Of a DNA stretch of 8,136 nt, positions 1 to 6,486 are shown piece after piece. The notes beneath the pieces are model-generated. The model saw only the letters and a list, made by a program, of their open reading frames with translations, did no database searches and was not told the DNA's origin. The stretch comes from Candidatus Dadabacteria bacterium (GTDB lineage Bacteria; Desulfobacterota_D; UBA1144; Nemesobacterales; UBA2774), in the NCBI GenBank assembly GCA_004356555.1, contig SMWY01000022.1, forward strand, positions 1 to 8,136. Reading direction: 5' to 3'. The position numbers and the translations under genes were made by a program. Each line of letters starts with the position of its first letter. The stretch's first letter is position 1.

Positions 1-11
1 TCTTAACGTTT

Positions 12-335
12 TTACTGCCTTAATATTGGAGTATTATTTAGTAGCCATTCATCAAGCGGCAACCCACGGCAGTGTAAAATGTTTACAGTGCCCTCCTCAT
101 CCCTTTCTCTTATTAGAACTTGTTCTATTAATTGGGAAGCTATTAGCTCTATGTCGTTATTTTGAAACCCCCTGGTGTCAATTATCTCAGATAATCTAAG
201 CGTAATGATTCCGGTTTTTGATGCACTAAAGTCCTGGTCCCCTGAATGCTCTATGTTAAATGTAACATCTGAGATTTCAGGACCTGAAGTAAATTCCAAG
301 ATACTAGTTATACGAATGTAATCAATAGTTGGCAA
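12..335 (-). CDS. Hypothetical protein of 107 residues, TTG start
   Basis: I do not recognise this protein. It is short and acidic, with no signal peptide, membrane segment or cysteine cluster. The first half alternates hydrophobic and polar residues like beta strands (about residues 5-48). A likely helix follows at about 61-76 (IELIASQLIEQVLI), then a charged turn (RERDEEG) and a C-terminal stretch containing a lone Cys89. The start must be TTG or another non-ATG codon, because an in-frame TAG lies two codons upstream of TTG 335 and the frame contains no ATG. An AGGA lies about 11 bases before the TTG, which is a long spacing. It begins 21 bases after the stop of the upstream minus-strand gene, so the two are probably one transcript. 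That it is a real gene rests on length and this arrangement only; function is unknown. Confidence 0.5.
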   Translation of the reverse strand: MPTIDYIRITSILEFTSGPEISDVTFNIEHSGDQDFSASKTGIITLRLSEIIDTRGFQNNDIELIASQLIEQVLIRERDEEGTVNILHCRGLPLDEWLLNNTPILRQ

Positions 336-356
336 GATCTATTTGGTCCTATATAT

Positions 357-602
357 TTAATCGATTGTGTTTTCGTATAGATAGAGAAATTCTTCTCCCA
401 GTTCCCAGTTTAAAGTCATAATCCGAATTTCACCACGATCATTGAGCTCCCTTAGAGTTTCGACTATTTCAATTTTAGCTTTGTTGTACTCTAAATCGGG
501 ATTGGATTCAAGAATTTTCTCTGTGAGTTTGTTAGTATTTGTATTGTCCTGACCAGAGCCAGAGCATAGTATTTTCAGTAAATCGGTTTCCAATTTATTC
601 AT
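357..602 (-). CDS. Small hypothetical protein, possible winged-helix fold
   Basis: The protein has 81 residues from ATG 602. A TTG at 614 would add four residues, but I prefer the ATG because a G-run (608-612) sits 5 bases upstream of it as a weak ribosome-binding site. The order of predicted elements is a helix (LETDLLKIL), a polar loop rich in Asn and Thr, a second helix (NKLTEKIL), a longer helix (AKIEIVETLRELNDRGEI) and a beta pair (IRIMTLNWEL). The segment LRELNDRGEIRI resembles the end of a recognition helix and the wing of winged-helix proteins. This is pattern reading, not a family match. It is the first gene of a likely two-gene minus-strand unit and faces the glycan genes across a divergent promoter region, so a regulatory role is conceivable but unproven. 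Confidence 0.55.
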   Translation of the reverse strand: MNKLETDLLKILCSGSGQDNTNTNKLTEKILESNPDLEYNKAKIEIVETLRELNDRGEIRIMTLNWELGEEFLYLYENTID

Positions 603-607
603 GAGTA

Positions 608-612
608 CCCCC
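608..612 (-). promoter_or_regulatory. Weak ribosome-binding site deciding the ATG 602 start
   Basis: Read on the minus strand, five consecutive G bases end 5 bases before ATG 602. This favours ATG 602 over the in-frame TTG at 614, which the G-run would overlap. The run is only a partial match to the Shine-Dalgarno consensus. Confidence 0.4.
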
Positions 613-630
613 AAAGCTGATCAAAAAAAG

Positions 631-656
631 AATTTCTTAACAGTTATTTAGAAATT
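631..656. repeat. Inverted repeat in the divergent intergenic region
   Basis: Perfect 7-bp arms, AATTTCT (631-637) and AGAAATT (650-656), are separated by 12 bases. The spacer contains a smaller TAA-CAG-TTA dyad. In the minus-strand transcript the repeat lies in the 5' leader of the 81-residue gene, downstream of its promoter candidate. It could be an operator or a weak RNA hairpin. In AT-rich DNA a 7-bp dyad can also arise by chance. Confidence 0.3.
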
Positions 657-691
657 TCCGCTCCTTACATAAGCCCTAGAGTCTAAAACGA

Positions 692-720
692 AATATAGTG
701 TATTATAAAGTAAAGCGCAA
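692..720 (-). promoter_or_regulatory. Sigma70-like promoter candidate for the minus-strand pair
   Basis: On the minus strand TTGCGC (720-715, 4 of 6 to the -35 consensus) is followed after exactly 17 bases by TATATT (697-692, 5 of 6 to the -10 consensus). Transcription would start near 685 and give a leader of about 80 bases before ATG 602. The spacer also holds a perfect TATAAT (707-702), but no -35 fits it. Confidence 0.4.
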
Positions 721-767
721 TAGTTGCTAGAGTAGTAGTTGATCTATTTATTATAAACTAAATGGCC

Positions 768-773
768 TATACT
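768..773 (+). promoter_or_regulatory. -10-like hexamer directly before the glycosyltransferase start
   Basis: TATACT (5 of 6 to the -10 consensus) ends 5 bases before ATG 779, and there is no Shine-Dalgarno sequence. If used, transcription would begin at or next to the A of the start codon, giving a leaderless mRNA. No good -35 lies 16-18 bases upstream. An alternative pair is TTGCTA (724-729) with TATTAT (749-754) at a long 19-base spacing, which would leave a leader of about 17 bases. Confidence 0.25.
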
Positions 774-778
774 GATTT

Positions 779-1957
779 ATGAAGCTTCTAATACATACTC
801 ACGAATTTCCTCCATTTTTAGGGGGGCTCGCTACAACCAGTTATAAGCTTGCAAAGGGAATCGGCGATTCTACAATAGAAGTTGTAGTTCTTGCCCCAGG
901 CTACTCATCAAATGATAAAGCCGTGGATGGAAATCTACCCTGCAGGGTAATAAGAGTTCCAGGTCTAGGGGGTAAGTGGATAAAGATTATTCCTTTTGCG
1001 GAAGTTCTCTTAGGCTGGATATACCTGGTTAAGACCCTAATGAATGAGAAGCCCGATACAGTACTCTTTATAACTGAAGAGGCCGAAGTGGTCGGAGGTC
1101 TTTTGCCATTCTTTTCCTTTCATCCTGTGGTTCGAATAGCAGGATCAGGTATTACGACATGTTTTTACGGCAGCAAAATCACCAAAAGGATTATGCGTTT
1201 CCCGATGCGTAGACTTTACGATAAATCCCAATTGATAATAGCTGTGAGCAATAGCACTAAAGAACTTATTCAGAGTGTGGGTGTTCCGGAAGAGAAAATA
1301 GAGGTTATTTATAACGGGGTCCAGAACTGCATGCTGACAAAAGAAACTGATAGCATGGCAGTTGATAATCTGAGAAAGGAATACGGTATTAGAGATGAAG
1401 ATAAGGTCCTCCTAACGGTTGCACGCGTGCTGCCCAGAAAAGGTCAGGATACTGTGATAAAAGCGCTACCAACAGTTCTTAAAGAATTCCCAAGATTAAA
1501 GTATATGATTGTGGGTGAGGGCAGGTACAGGGAGAAGTTTTCAGAGCTTGCCCTTGAGATAGGGGTAAATGATAACGTGATTTTTACGGGCGGTGTCGCT
1601 CATGAGGAGACTATCAATTTCTTTGATTTGGCTGATATATTTATCATGCCCAACAGATACTGGAACGATAAAGTTGAGGGGCTTCCAAACTCTCTAATTG
1701 AAGCAAGTGCCAGAAGCGTGCCTCTTATAGCAGGCGATCACGGAGGCTCGAGAGAAGCCGTTAGAGACAATGTGACCGGCTTGTTGGTGGATCCTCAGAG
1801 TGTTGAAGAAGTTGCCCAGGCTATAATAACTATTCTCAAGGATGATAAAATGGCTTTGGAAATGGGTAAATCGGGTAAAGATACGGTAATAAAATTTCAT
1901 ACGGAAGAAGAAATGATTGGAAATTATATAAGTGCAATCAATAAAGTAGTTCAATAA
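779..1957 (+). CDS. GT4-type glycosyltransferase, GT-B fold
   Basis: This 392-residue cytoplasmic enzyme probably transfers a sugar from a nucleotide-sugar donor to a growing surface glycan. The N-terminal Rossmann half opens with MKLLIHTHEFPPFLGG, a typical GT4 start with the Gly-rich acceptor-side loop (G15-G16). The C-terminal half carries the phosphate-binding segment ARVLPRKG (R216, K221), a VGEG turn at 245-248 and the retaining-enzyme E-x7-E motif with E300 and E308 (EGLPNSLIE). It is followed by a GGSREAV segment (322-328) and NVTGLLVDP (331-339). Length is normal for the family. ATG 779 is right because the family motif begins at once; no Shine-Dalgarno precedes it. The flippase gene starts 31 bases after its stop. 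Donor and acceptor sugars cannot be read from the sequence. Fold and general activity are confident, specificity is not. Confidence 0.93.
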   Translation: MKLLIHTHEFPPFLGGLATTSYKLAKGIGDSTIEVVVLAPGYSSNDKAVDGNLPCRVIRVPGLGGKWIKIIPFAEVLLGWIYLVKTLMNEKPDTVLFITEEAEVVGGLLPFFSFHPVVRIAGSGITTCFYGSKITKRIMRFPMRRLYDKSQLIIAVSNSTKELIQSVGVPEEKIEVIYNGVQNCMLTKETDSMAVDNLRKEYGIRDEDKVLLTVARVLPRKGQDTVIKALPTVLKEFPRLKYMIVGEGRYREKFSELALEIGVNDNVIFTGGVAHEETINFFDLADIFIMPNRYWNDKVEGLPNSLIEASARSVPLIAGDHGGSREAVRDNVTGLLVDPQSVEEVAQAIITILKDDKMALEMGKSGKDTVIKFHTEEEMIGNYISAINKVVQ

Positions 1958-1967
1958 AAAAATGGTT

Positions 1968-1973
1968 TATGAT
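1968..1973 (+). promoter_or_regulatory. -10-like hexamer in the short gap before the flippase gene
   Basis: TATGAT (5 of 6 to the -10 consensus) lies 15 bases before ATG 1989, which has no Shine-Dalgarno sequence. A transcript from here would have a leader of about 9 bases. No convincing -35 is present, so the flippase may simply be read through from the glycosyltransferase gene. Confidence 0.2.
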
Positions 1974-1988
1974 TACTGACTCAATAAA

Positions 1989-3296
1989 ATGAGTGATTCG
2001 AATAAATCACAGAAAAAGCTTTTTATGAACGCCTCCTGGCTGTTTGGTGGAAAGACGGCTTCCGGAATATTTAGCGCTATTCAGACAGTAGTTATTGCTA
2101 GAATTCTTGGTGTGAGCGACTATGGTTTGCTCTCACTTATTCTGGCATATGTTGCAGTGCTCAATATGTTTTTTGACTTAAAGGTCTGGGAAACTGCGAC
2201 TAAATACATAGGGACTTACTGGGAAACGGGTGAACAGGATAAAGCCCGATCCATGATCAAGCTCTCTTACATATTAGATATTGGAAGTGGGGTTGTTGCG
2301 TTTATTATAGCAATACTGAGCGCTAAGCTCATTAGTACATATATTATTCACTCGCCTGAAGCTTACGTGTTTATTTGGATTTACTCCATAAGTCTATTTG
2401 TCGATACAGCCAATTCAACTTCTGATGCAATTCTAAGAGTTTTTGACAGGTTCAAAAATATTGCCTTTATAAATTCGTTTCAAAAGTTTTTCAGGCTTAT
2501 TGTGGTGGTAGCGCTCCTTTACTCAGGTTTAGGGATAAAGGGGGTGTTATATGGGTTTATACTCGCGAGTTTTGTCGGTTTTTCTGTAAGAATGTGGTTT
2601 GTAATGAAGACACTTAAACACAACGATCTCCAAGGTTGGCTTAGTGCCGATATTCGATTAATTAGGGATCAATGGAAAGGGATTGCATGGTTTTTAGGTA
2701 ACACAAGTTTTATTGCTACCCTCAAAACGGGCAATGAAAGATACTTGGGGATACTGATACTTGGTTATTTTGTGGGCAAGGACGCCGTAGCTTTTTATAA
2801 AATAGCAAGCTCCATTGCTTCAGTCGTAAACCGGATTGTTGATCCAATATACGAAGCTATTTATCCTGAGCTTGTGAAATTAGCCAGTTCTAACGCGATA
2901 GAAGATTTTAAAAATATGATTAAGAGTACTACAAAGAGTTTAGTCTTAATCATAATACCCATTGGGGTTATAATCATAATATTTGCAGAACCTATAATAA
3001 GCCTTGTTTTTGGCAAAGATTATGTGCCCGCAACAAATGCACTTAGAATTCTGGCGGCTGCAGTATTGATAGTAAGATGTACATTCTGGATAAATCCTGC
3101 ACTTCTTTCAATGGGCAGACCCGGACTTAGAACGATAATGGGTGTAATATCAACGTTCATTTATCTAGTTCTTATGTTTCTCCTTGTTCCCGGGTATTCA
3201 TACATAGGGGCCGCTTTCGCTTTTCTCGGATATTCCATTGTAAGGTCAAGCCTTGCTTTTAAGTTTTTCCATGACGCGCTAAAAAAAATAGAATAA
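1989..3296 (+). CDS. Wzx-like oligosaccharide flippase (MOP superfamily)
   Basis: This 435-residue integral inner-membrane protein probably flips lipid-linked oligosaccharides to the periplasmic face. The N-terminus has the usual polysaccharide-biosynthesis signature: a short basic cytoplasmic tail, a first helix (NASWLFGGKTASGIF, about 14-28), then VVIARILGVSDYGLLSLILA (34-53), whose ARxLG-x-x-D/E-Y/F-G pattern is characteristic. Further hydrophobic segments lie at about 94-120, 125-147, 168-180, 183-207, 252-270, 315-342, 352-371, 384-400 and 404-425. FGKDYVPATNALRIL (341-355) matches the conserved LFG-x-x-Y-x-x-A/S motif near the C-terminal half. Length is normal. No Shine-Dalgarno precedes ATG 1989. 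With a glycosyltransferase before it and a sulfotransferase after it, a glycan-export role is well supported, but substrate and polymerase partner are unknown. A teichuronic or O-antigen flippase would look the same. Confidence 0.92.
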   Translation: MSDSNKSQKKLFMNASWLFGGKTASGIFSAIQTVVIARILGVSDYGLLSLILAYVAVLNMFFDLKVWETATKYIGTYWETGEQDKARSMIKLSYILDIGSGVVAFIIAILSAKLISTYIIHSPEAYVFIWIYSISLFVDTANSTSDAILRVFDRFKNIAFINSFQKFFRLIVVVALLYSGLGIKGVLYGFILASFVGFSVRMWFVMKTLKHNDLQGWLSADIRLIRDQWKGIAWFLGNTSFIATLKTGNERYLGILILGYFVGKDAVAFYKIASSIASVVNRIVDPIYEAIYPELVKLASSNAIEDFKNMIKSTTKSLVLIIIPIGVIIIIFAEPIISLVFGKDYVPATNALRILAAAVLIVRCTFWINPALLSMGRPGLRTIMGVISTFIYLVLMFLLVPGYSYIGAAFAFLGYSIVRSSLAFKFFHDALKKIE

Positions 3297-3297
3297 T

Positions 3298-3335
3298 AAG
3301 CTCTGAGGAATGTTCATCTACACCTTAAGAGTTTT
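3298..3335 (+). terminator. Weak terminator-like hairpin after the flippase gene
   Basis: Bases 3298-3304 can pair with 3328-3334 (seven pairs, one of them G-U). Inside an internal loop, AGG (3306-3308) can pair with CCT (3323-3325), leaving a 14-base loop. Only a short T-run follows (3332-3335). The stem is imperfect, so termination here is uncertain. It fits the idea that the sulfotransferase gene has its own promoter. Confidence 0.2.
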
Positions 3336-3385
3336 AATAGTTCACTAGCTCACTAGATTCTAAATGGCTCTCTGGTATATTCGTT

Positions 3386-3414
3386 TTGTATCTTAGCCTC
3401 TCATGATATATATT
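3386..3414 (+). promoter_or_regulatory. Promoter candidate for the sulfotransferase gene
   Basis: TTGTAT (3386-3391, 3 of 6) and TATATT (3409-3414, 5 of 6) are separated by 17 bases. Transcription would start near 3421, about 40 bases before GTG 3461, in a leader that contains a usable Shine-Dalgarno. The stretch 3297-3460 holds no gene. Besides this site and the weak hairpin it has only a short TCACTAG direct repeat (3342-3348 and 3350-3356). Confidence 0.3.
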
Positions 3415-3451
3415 TTCCCCTTGGATAGTCTAAAAATTGCTTTCTGGAAAA

Positions 3452-3456
3452 GAGGG
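3452..3456 (+). promoter_or_regulatory. Shine-Dalgarno deciding the GTG 3461 start
   Basis: GAGGG ends 4 bases before GTG 3461. No similar site precedes the in-frame TTG at 3437. The spacing is slightly short but workable, and it agrees with where family similarity starts in the protein. Confidence 0.5.
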
Positions 3457-3460
3457 ATTA

Positions 3461-4096
3461 GTGCTTATATCAAAATCTAAAAAATTCCTTTTTATTCACA
3501 TTCAAAAGACAGCGGGCAGGAGCTTTGAGGCAGTTTTAAAAAAGAATCTCCCTGACCTTGAGAGTTTTATGGGCACTCACGACCATGCTTTATGGGCGAA
3601 AGAAAAATTAGGTGAGCAGTACTCGGATTACTATAAAGTTGCTTTTGTAAGAAACCCCTGGGACAGACTAGTTTCTTGGTACACGATGATTCAGGAAAAA
3701 GGTAGGAAGACTTGGTACAAAAGGATATTTGGTATGAGGAAGTATAATCATCTGACACAATATGTGCTTTCTAATTCTAATTCTTTTGAAGAGTTTCTTT
3801 ATAATTGTGTGGATACAATAGACGATATTGACGGTAAAAAGAGTATTCTTTATAACCAGCTGGATTATATATCTGAGGAGGACGGCTCTTTAATTGTGGA
3901 TTTTGTTGGCAAATTTGAGAATCTAAATAGTGACTCAAATACAGTATTTCAAAATCTTGGATTAGATAACGTAAGCCTGCCTCATATAAATAGTTCTAAA
4001 CATAGAAATTACCGTACATATTATACTGAGGAAACAAAAGAGGAGGTTTCTAAAAGATTTGCAAGGGATATAGAATTCTTTGGCTATGAGTTCTAA
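3461..4096 (+). CDS. PAPS-dependent-type carbohydrate sulfotransferase
   Basis: The protein has 211 residues and probably moves a sulfuryl group from PAPS to a hydroxyl or amine, here most likely on a glycan. FLFIHIQKTAGRS (residues 9-21) is the 5'-phosphosulfate-binding loop. AFVRNPWDRLVSWY (61-74) is the 3'-phosphate-binding motif with Arg64 and Ser72. DFVGKFENL (147-155) and the C-terminal HRNYRTYYTEE...FARDIEFFGYEF complete the Sulfotransfer_2-like pattern. Canonical loops read HIPKTAGTS; the Gln here recalls the HIQKTGG of heparan sulfate 6-O-sulfotransferases. I chose GTG 3461 because relatives start just before this loop and because of the Shine-Dalgarno at 3452-3456. A TTG at 3437 would add eight residues. 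There is no signal peptide, so it should act in the cytoplasm before flipping. The acceptor is unknown, and no PAPS-synthesis gene is in view. Confidence 0.88.
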   Translation: MLISKSKKFLFIHIQKTAGRSFEAVLKKNLPDLESFMGTHDHALWAKEKLGEQYSDYYKVAFVRNPWDRLVSWYTMIQEKGRKTWYKRIFGMRKYNHLTQYVLSNSNSFEEFLYNCVDTIDDIDGKKSILYNQLDYISEEDGSLIVDFVGKFENLNSDSNTVFQNLGLDNVSLPHINSSKHRNYRTYYTEETKEEVSKRFARDIEFFGYEF

Positions 4097-4130
4097 TCAG
4101 TGGGTGATAATACCCTATAATATTTTAGAA
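4091..4130. repeat. Nested inverted repeats across the sulfotransferase stop and permease promoter
   Basis: The outer arms are TTCTAA (4091-4096, containing the sulfotransferase stop codon) and TTAGAA (4125-4130). The inner arms are GGGT (4102-4105) and ACCC (4112-4115) around a 6-base loop. The -10-like TATAAT lies between the inner and outer right arms. There is no terminator-type T-tract. It could be an operator or a chance pairing. Confidence 0.25.
4116..4121 (+). promoter_or_regulatory. Perfect -10 hexamer upstream of the ABC permease gene
   Basis: TATAAT lies 29 bases before ATG 4151 and would give a leader of about 23 bases. The best -35 at an acceptable distance, TAATCA (4094-4099), matches only 3 of 6. 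There is no Shine-Dalgarno before ATG 4151. Confidence 0.35.
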
Positions 4131-4150
4131 ACTTCAATTCGCAAATAAAC

Positions 4151-5359
4151 ATGAACCCATTATCAGCATTTAAAGTCGCATACCGTGCTATCGAATCTAA
4201 TAAAATTCGTTCAATTCTAACAACGTTGGGAATTATTATAGGGGTTGCGGCCGTAATAAGCTTGGTTGCAGTTACCCAGGGCGCTGAGAAAATGATAGAG
4301 GACCAGCTGGCAAGTCTTGGCGGAAGCTCTTTTATTGTAAAGACCGGGAAGAGAGGAGTGGGACCGGGGTCTCAGGAAAAGGCTTATATTCTGACCCCTA
4401 AAGATGCTGAGGCCATTAAAGAGTTAGATATCGTAACTCATGTGTCTCCACTTATTGATTTAGGACAGCAGATTATATGGGGAAACCAAGATTGGTATAC
4501 TCTGATATTAGGAGTGGCGCCGGATTTTGTTTATATAAATGACTGGTTCCCCGATCGTGGCAGTTTTTTTAACAATCAGGATGTAGCGGGAACAGCGAGA
4601 GTCTGTGTTCTTGGCAAAACAGTTGCATCAAATCTCTTTGGATCCGAAAATCCAGTAGGTCAGACCGTTAGAATCAATAAAAGTATATTCAGCGTAATAG
4701 GGGTAATGAGTTCACTTGGGCAAACCTCAGGAGGAAGGGATCAGGACGATGTTGTATTAATTCCTTTCACAACATTTCAGAAGAGAATAAAGGCTATTGA
4801 TAATGTAGAAAGTATTTCCGTTTCCGTAAGATCCTCAGAAGAAATTCCCATAGCTGAAACACAAATTATAAATCTTTTAAGAGAGCGTCATCGCTTTGGT
4901 GCTGATGAGGAAGATAATTTCTATATAAGGAGCCAACTGAGCATCATAAACCGAATTTTCGCAATTTCCAGGATTATGACAATCCTCCTGGCTAGTGTTG
5001 CGTCGATTTCGTTAATAGTCGGAGGTATCGGCATTATGAATGTAATGTTGGTTTCTGTAAGCGAAAGAACAAGAGAGATTGGAATAAGGATGGCAGTTGG
5101 AGCTAGGGAAAAAGATATAATGGTACAGTTTTTAATAGAATCGGTCATGCTTTCACTTGCTGGTGGTGCAATTGGGGTTCTAGTGGGGATCATCGGATCA
5201 CAAGTAGCTTCTTATTTTACCAATTGGCCTGTAGTGATTTCTTTTAGTGCCGCATTATTGGCATTTAGTGTCGCTGCGATTATAGGAATATTTTTTGGAA
5301 TATACCCTGCACGTAAAGCGTCTAAGTTAGATCCTATTGAAGCCCTAAGATATGAATAA
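4151..5359 (+). CDS. MacB/FtsX-family ABC transporter permease without ATPase domain
   Basis: This 402-residue inner-membrane protein has the MacB-type layout. A basic start (ESNKIRSILTTLGI) leads into membrane helix 1 at about 23-43. A large periplasmic MacB-core domain spans about 44-265. Three C-terminal helices lie at about 272-302, 325-355 and 365-388 and form the FtsX domain. Signature segments are GGIGIMNVMLVSVSERTREI (291-310), with the adjoining GIRMAVGAR, and GIYPARKASKLDPIEALRYE at the C-terminus. Such permeases use a separate LolD/MacB-type ATPase and often a periplasmic adaptor to move lipoproteins, peptides or small molecules or to transmit force. Neither partner is encoded here. 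Its last 8 bases overlap the start of the SGNH gene, so the two are translationally coupled and probably work together. Substrate is unknown. Confidence 0.93.
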   Translation: MNPLSAFKVAYRAIESNKIRSILTTLGIIIGVAAVISLVAVTQGAEKMIEDQLASLGGSSFIVKTGKRGVGPGSQEKAYILTPKDAEAIKELDIVTHVSPLIDLGQQIIWGNQDWYTLILGVAPDFVYINDWFPDRGSFFNNQDVAGTARVCVLGKTVASNLFGSENPVGQTVRINKSIFSVIGVMSSLGQTSGGRDQDDVVLIPFTTFQKRIKAIDNVESISVSVRSSEEIPIAETQIINLLRERHRFGADEEDNFYIRSQLSIINRIFAISRIMTILLASVASISLIVGGIGIMNVMLVSVSERTREIGIRMAVGAREKDIMVQFLIESVMLSLAGGAIGVLVGIIGSQVASYFTNWPVVISFSAALLAFSVAAIIGIFFGIYPARKASKLDPIEALRYE

Positions 5360-6470
5360 TTATCTCAAAAACTTTCTCATAATATTTTTCACAGTCATTT
5401 TAGCGCTATTAGTTGCAGAAGGTCTCTCAAGACTCTTTTTTGACCCTATTGATTTTCTAAAGCCTAAAACTGTATCTGACGAAGTGTTGAGATATAAGAT
5501 AGAGCCTAATTCCGGAGCCCATGATTCCTGGGGATTTAGAAATAAATCTGTACCTGAAACAGCGGATATAGTTGCGGTTGGGGATTCACATACATATGGC
5601 ATAAGCGCTACAGCCAGTAACTCTTGGCCCAACACTCTGGGAAGAATTTCAGGAAAAGAGACTTATAACTTATCACTCGGAGGCTATGGTCCGGTTGAAT
5701 ACTTATACCTAATGGAGGAAAAGGCATTAAAACTGAATCCGGAACTCATTATTGTTGGTTTTTACCTGGGGAACGATCTAAAGGATTCACTAACAGCAGT
5801 ATACACAGTTCCTATTTGGGAAGATTTAAGAAATGCTGAAATTGCTTCTGTTCTTGAGGATAAAAAAGATGATAAAAGAACTAATACTAATAACATTAGT
5901 GATTGGTTCGCAGCTCACAGTGTATTGTACAGAATTGTTAGCTCCTCATTTATAGGTGATAGTCTGAGACAGAGTAGGAGAATAAAAAAAGGGGAAGATG
6001 TTTTAATGCTTGATGCTGCGGATTATGGGATTCATACGGGGTTCACCCCTGACAGTAGGTTAAAGGGCCTTGACTTAAGTAACTCTGAAGTTAGGGAGGG
6101 GCTCAGACTAACTCTTGAGTTCTTCAATAAAATGAATCAGCTGGCCAAGGAAAAAGTTATTGATTTTCTGGTAGTAATAATACCAACTAAAGAAAGCGTG
6201 TTTTCAGAATTCATTTTAACAAGTGACGAATTAAGCAATTCAGAAAAGCTTAAAAGACTTATAGAAAATGAAGATGTAGTTAACAAAGTAGTAAAAGCAT
6301 ATTTCAAAGATCATGGTATTGCTTATGTAGATGTTCTAGAGAAGTTGAGAGAAGCCGCAGGCAGGGAGCAAATATATCCTAATAATTTTGGGGGACATTC
6401 GAATAAAAATGGATATAGAATAATTGCCAATTCTATAAATCAATACCTCAAATCGGATAATAGTCAGTAG
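5352..6470 (+). CDS. Membrane-anchored SGNH-fold hydrolase or O-acyltransferase-like protein
   Basis: This 372-residue protein has one N-terminal membrane helix (about 8-25) after a short Lys-containing tail, with the rest probably periplasmic. Block I is VAVGDSHTYG (74-83) with nucleophile Ser79. Block II is SLGGYG (108-113). Block III is YLGNDL (138-143) with Gly140 and Asn141. The last block, FGGHSNKNGYRIIA (346-359), keeps His349 but lacks the usual Asp two or three residues before it. The family includes esterases, glycan deacetylases and AlgJ/AlgX-type acetyltransferases, so it may remove or add acyl groups on an exported glycan. The middle (about 160-260) is charged and specific to this protein. 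The start overlaps the permease stop by 8 bases, with no Shine-Dalgarno, which suggests coupling. Fold confident; reaction and substrate unknown. Confidence 0.85.
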   Translation: MNNYLKNFLIIFFTVILALLVAEGLSRLFFDPIDFLKPKTVSDEVLRYKIEPNSGAHDSWGFRNKSVPETADIVAVGDSHTYGISATASNSWPNTLGRISGKETYNLSLGGYGPVEYLYLMEEKALKLNPELIIVGFYLGNDLKDSLTAVYTVPIWEDLRNAEIASVLEDKKDDKRTNTNNISDWFAAHSVLYRIVSSSFIGDSLRQSRRIKKGEDVLMLDAADYGIHTGFTPDSRLKGLDLSNSEVREGLRLTLEFFNKMNQLAKEKVIDFLVVIIPTKESVFSEFILTSDELSNSEKLKRLIENEDVVNKVVKAYFKDHGIAYVDVLEKLREAAGREQIYPNNFGGHSNKNGYRIIANSINQYLKSDNSQ

Positions 6471-6486
6471 ATCTTCTAAATGTGAA

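Noticed and set aside
1694..1954. Minus-strand open frame of 86 codons
   Set aside because: It is fully antisense to the end of the glycosyltransferase gene, whose motifs are intact; the product is rich in Phe, Tyr and His without any family pattern.
3342..3356. TCACTAG direct repeat as a possible attachment or operator site
   Set aside because: It is seven bases repeated once, with no adjoining mobile gene or promoter element.
758..3368. CTAAATGGC shared at 758-766 and 3360-3368 upstream of two genes
   Set aside because: It is a single nine-base match with no shared position relative to a promoter; likely chance in AT-rich sequence.
3567..3758. Minus-strand open frame of 63 codons
   Set aside because: It lies antisense within the sulfotransferase gene, which has clear motifs on the plus strand.
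4921..5193. Minus-strand open frame of 90 codons
   Set aside because: It is the antisense of the conserved FtsX membrane region of the permease; its apparent hydrophobicity is a by-product of that sequence.
5360..5635. Minus-strand open frame of 91 codons
   Set aside because: It lies antisense to the SGNH block I region, with no motif of its own.
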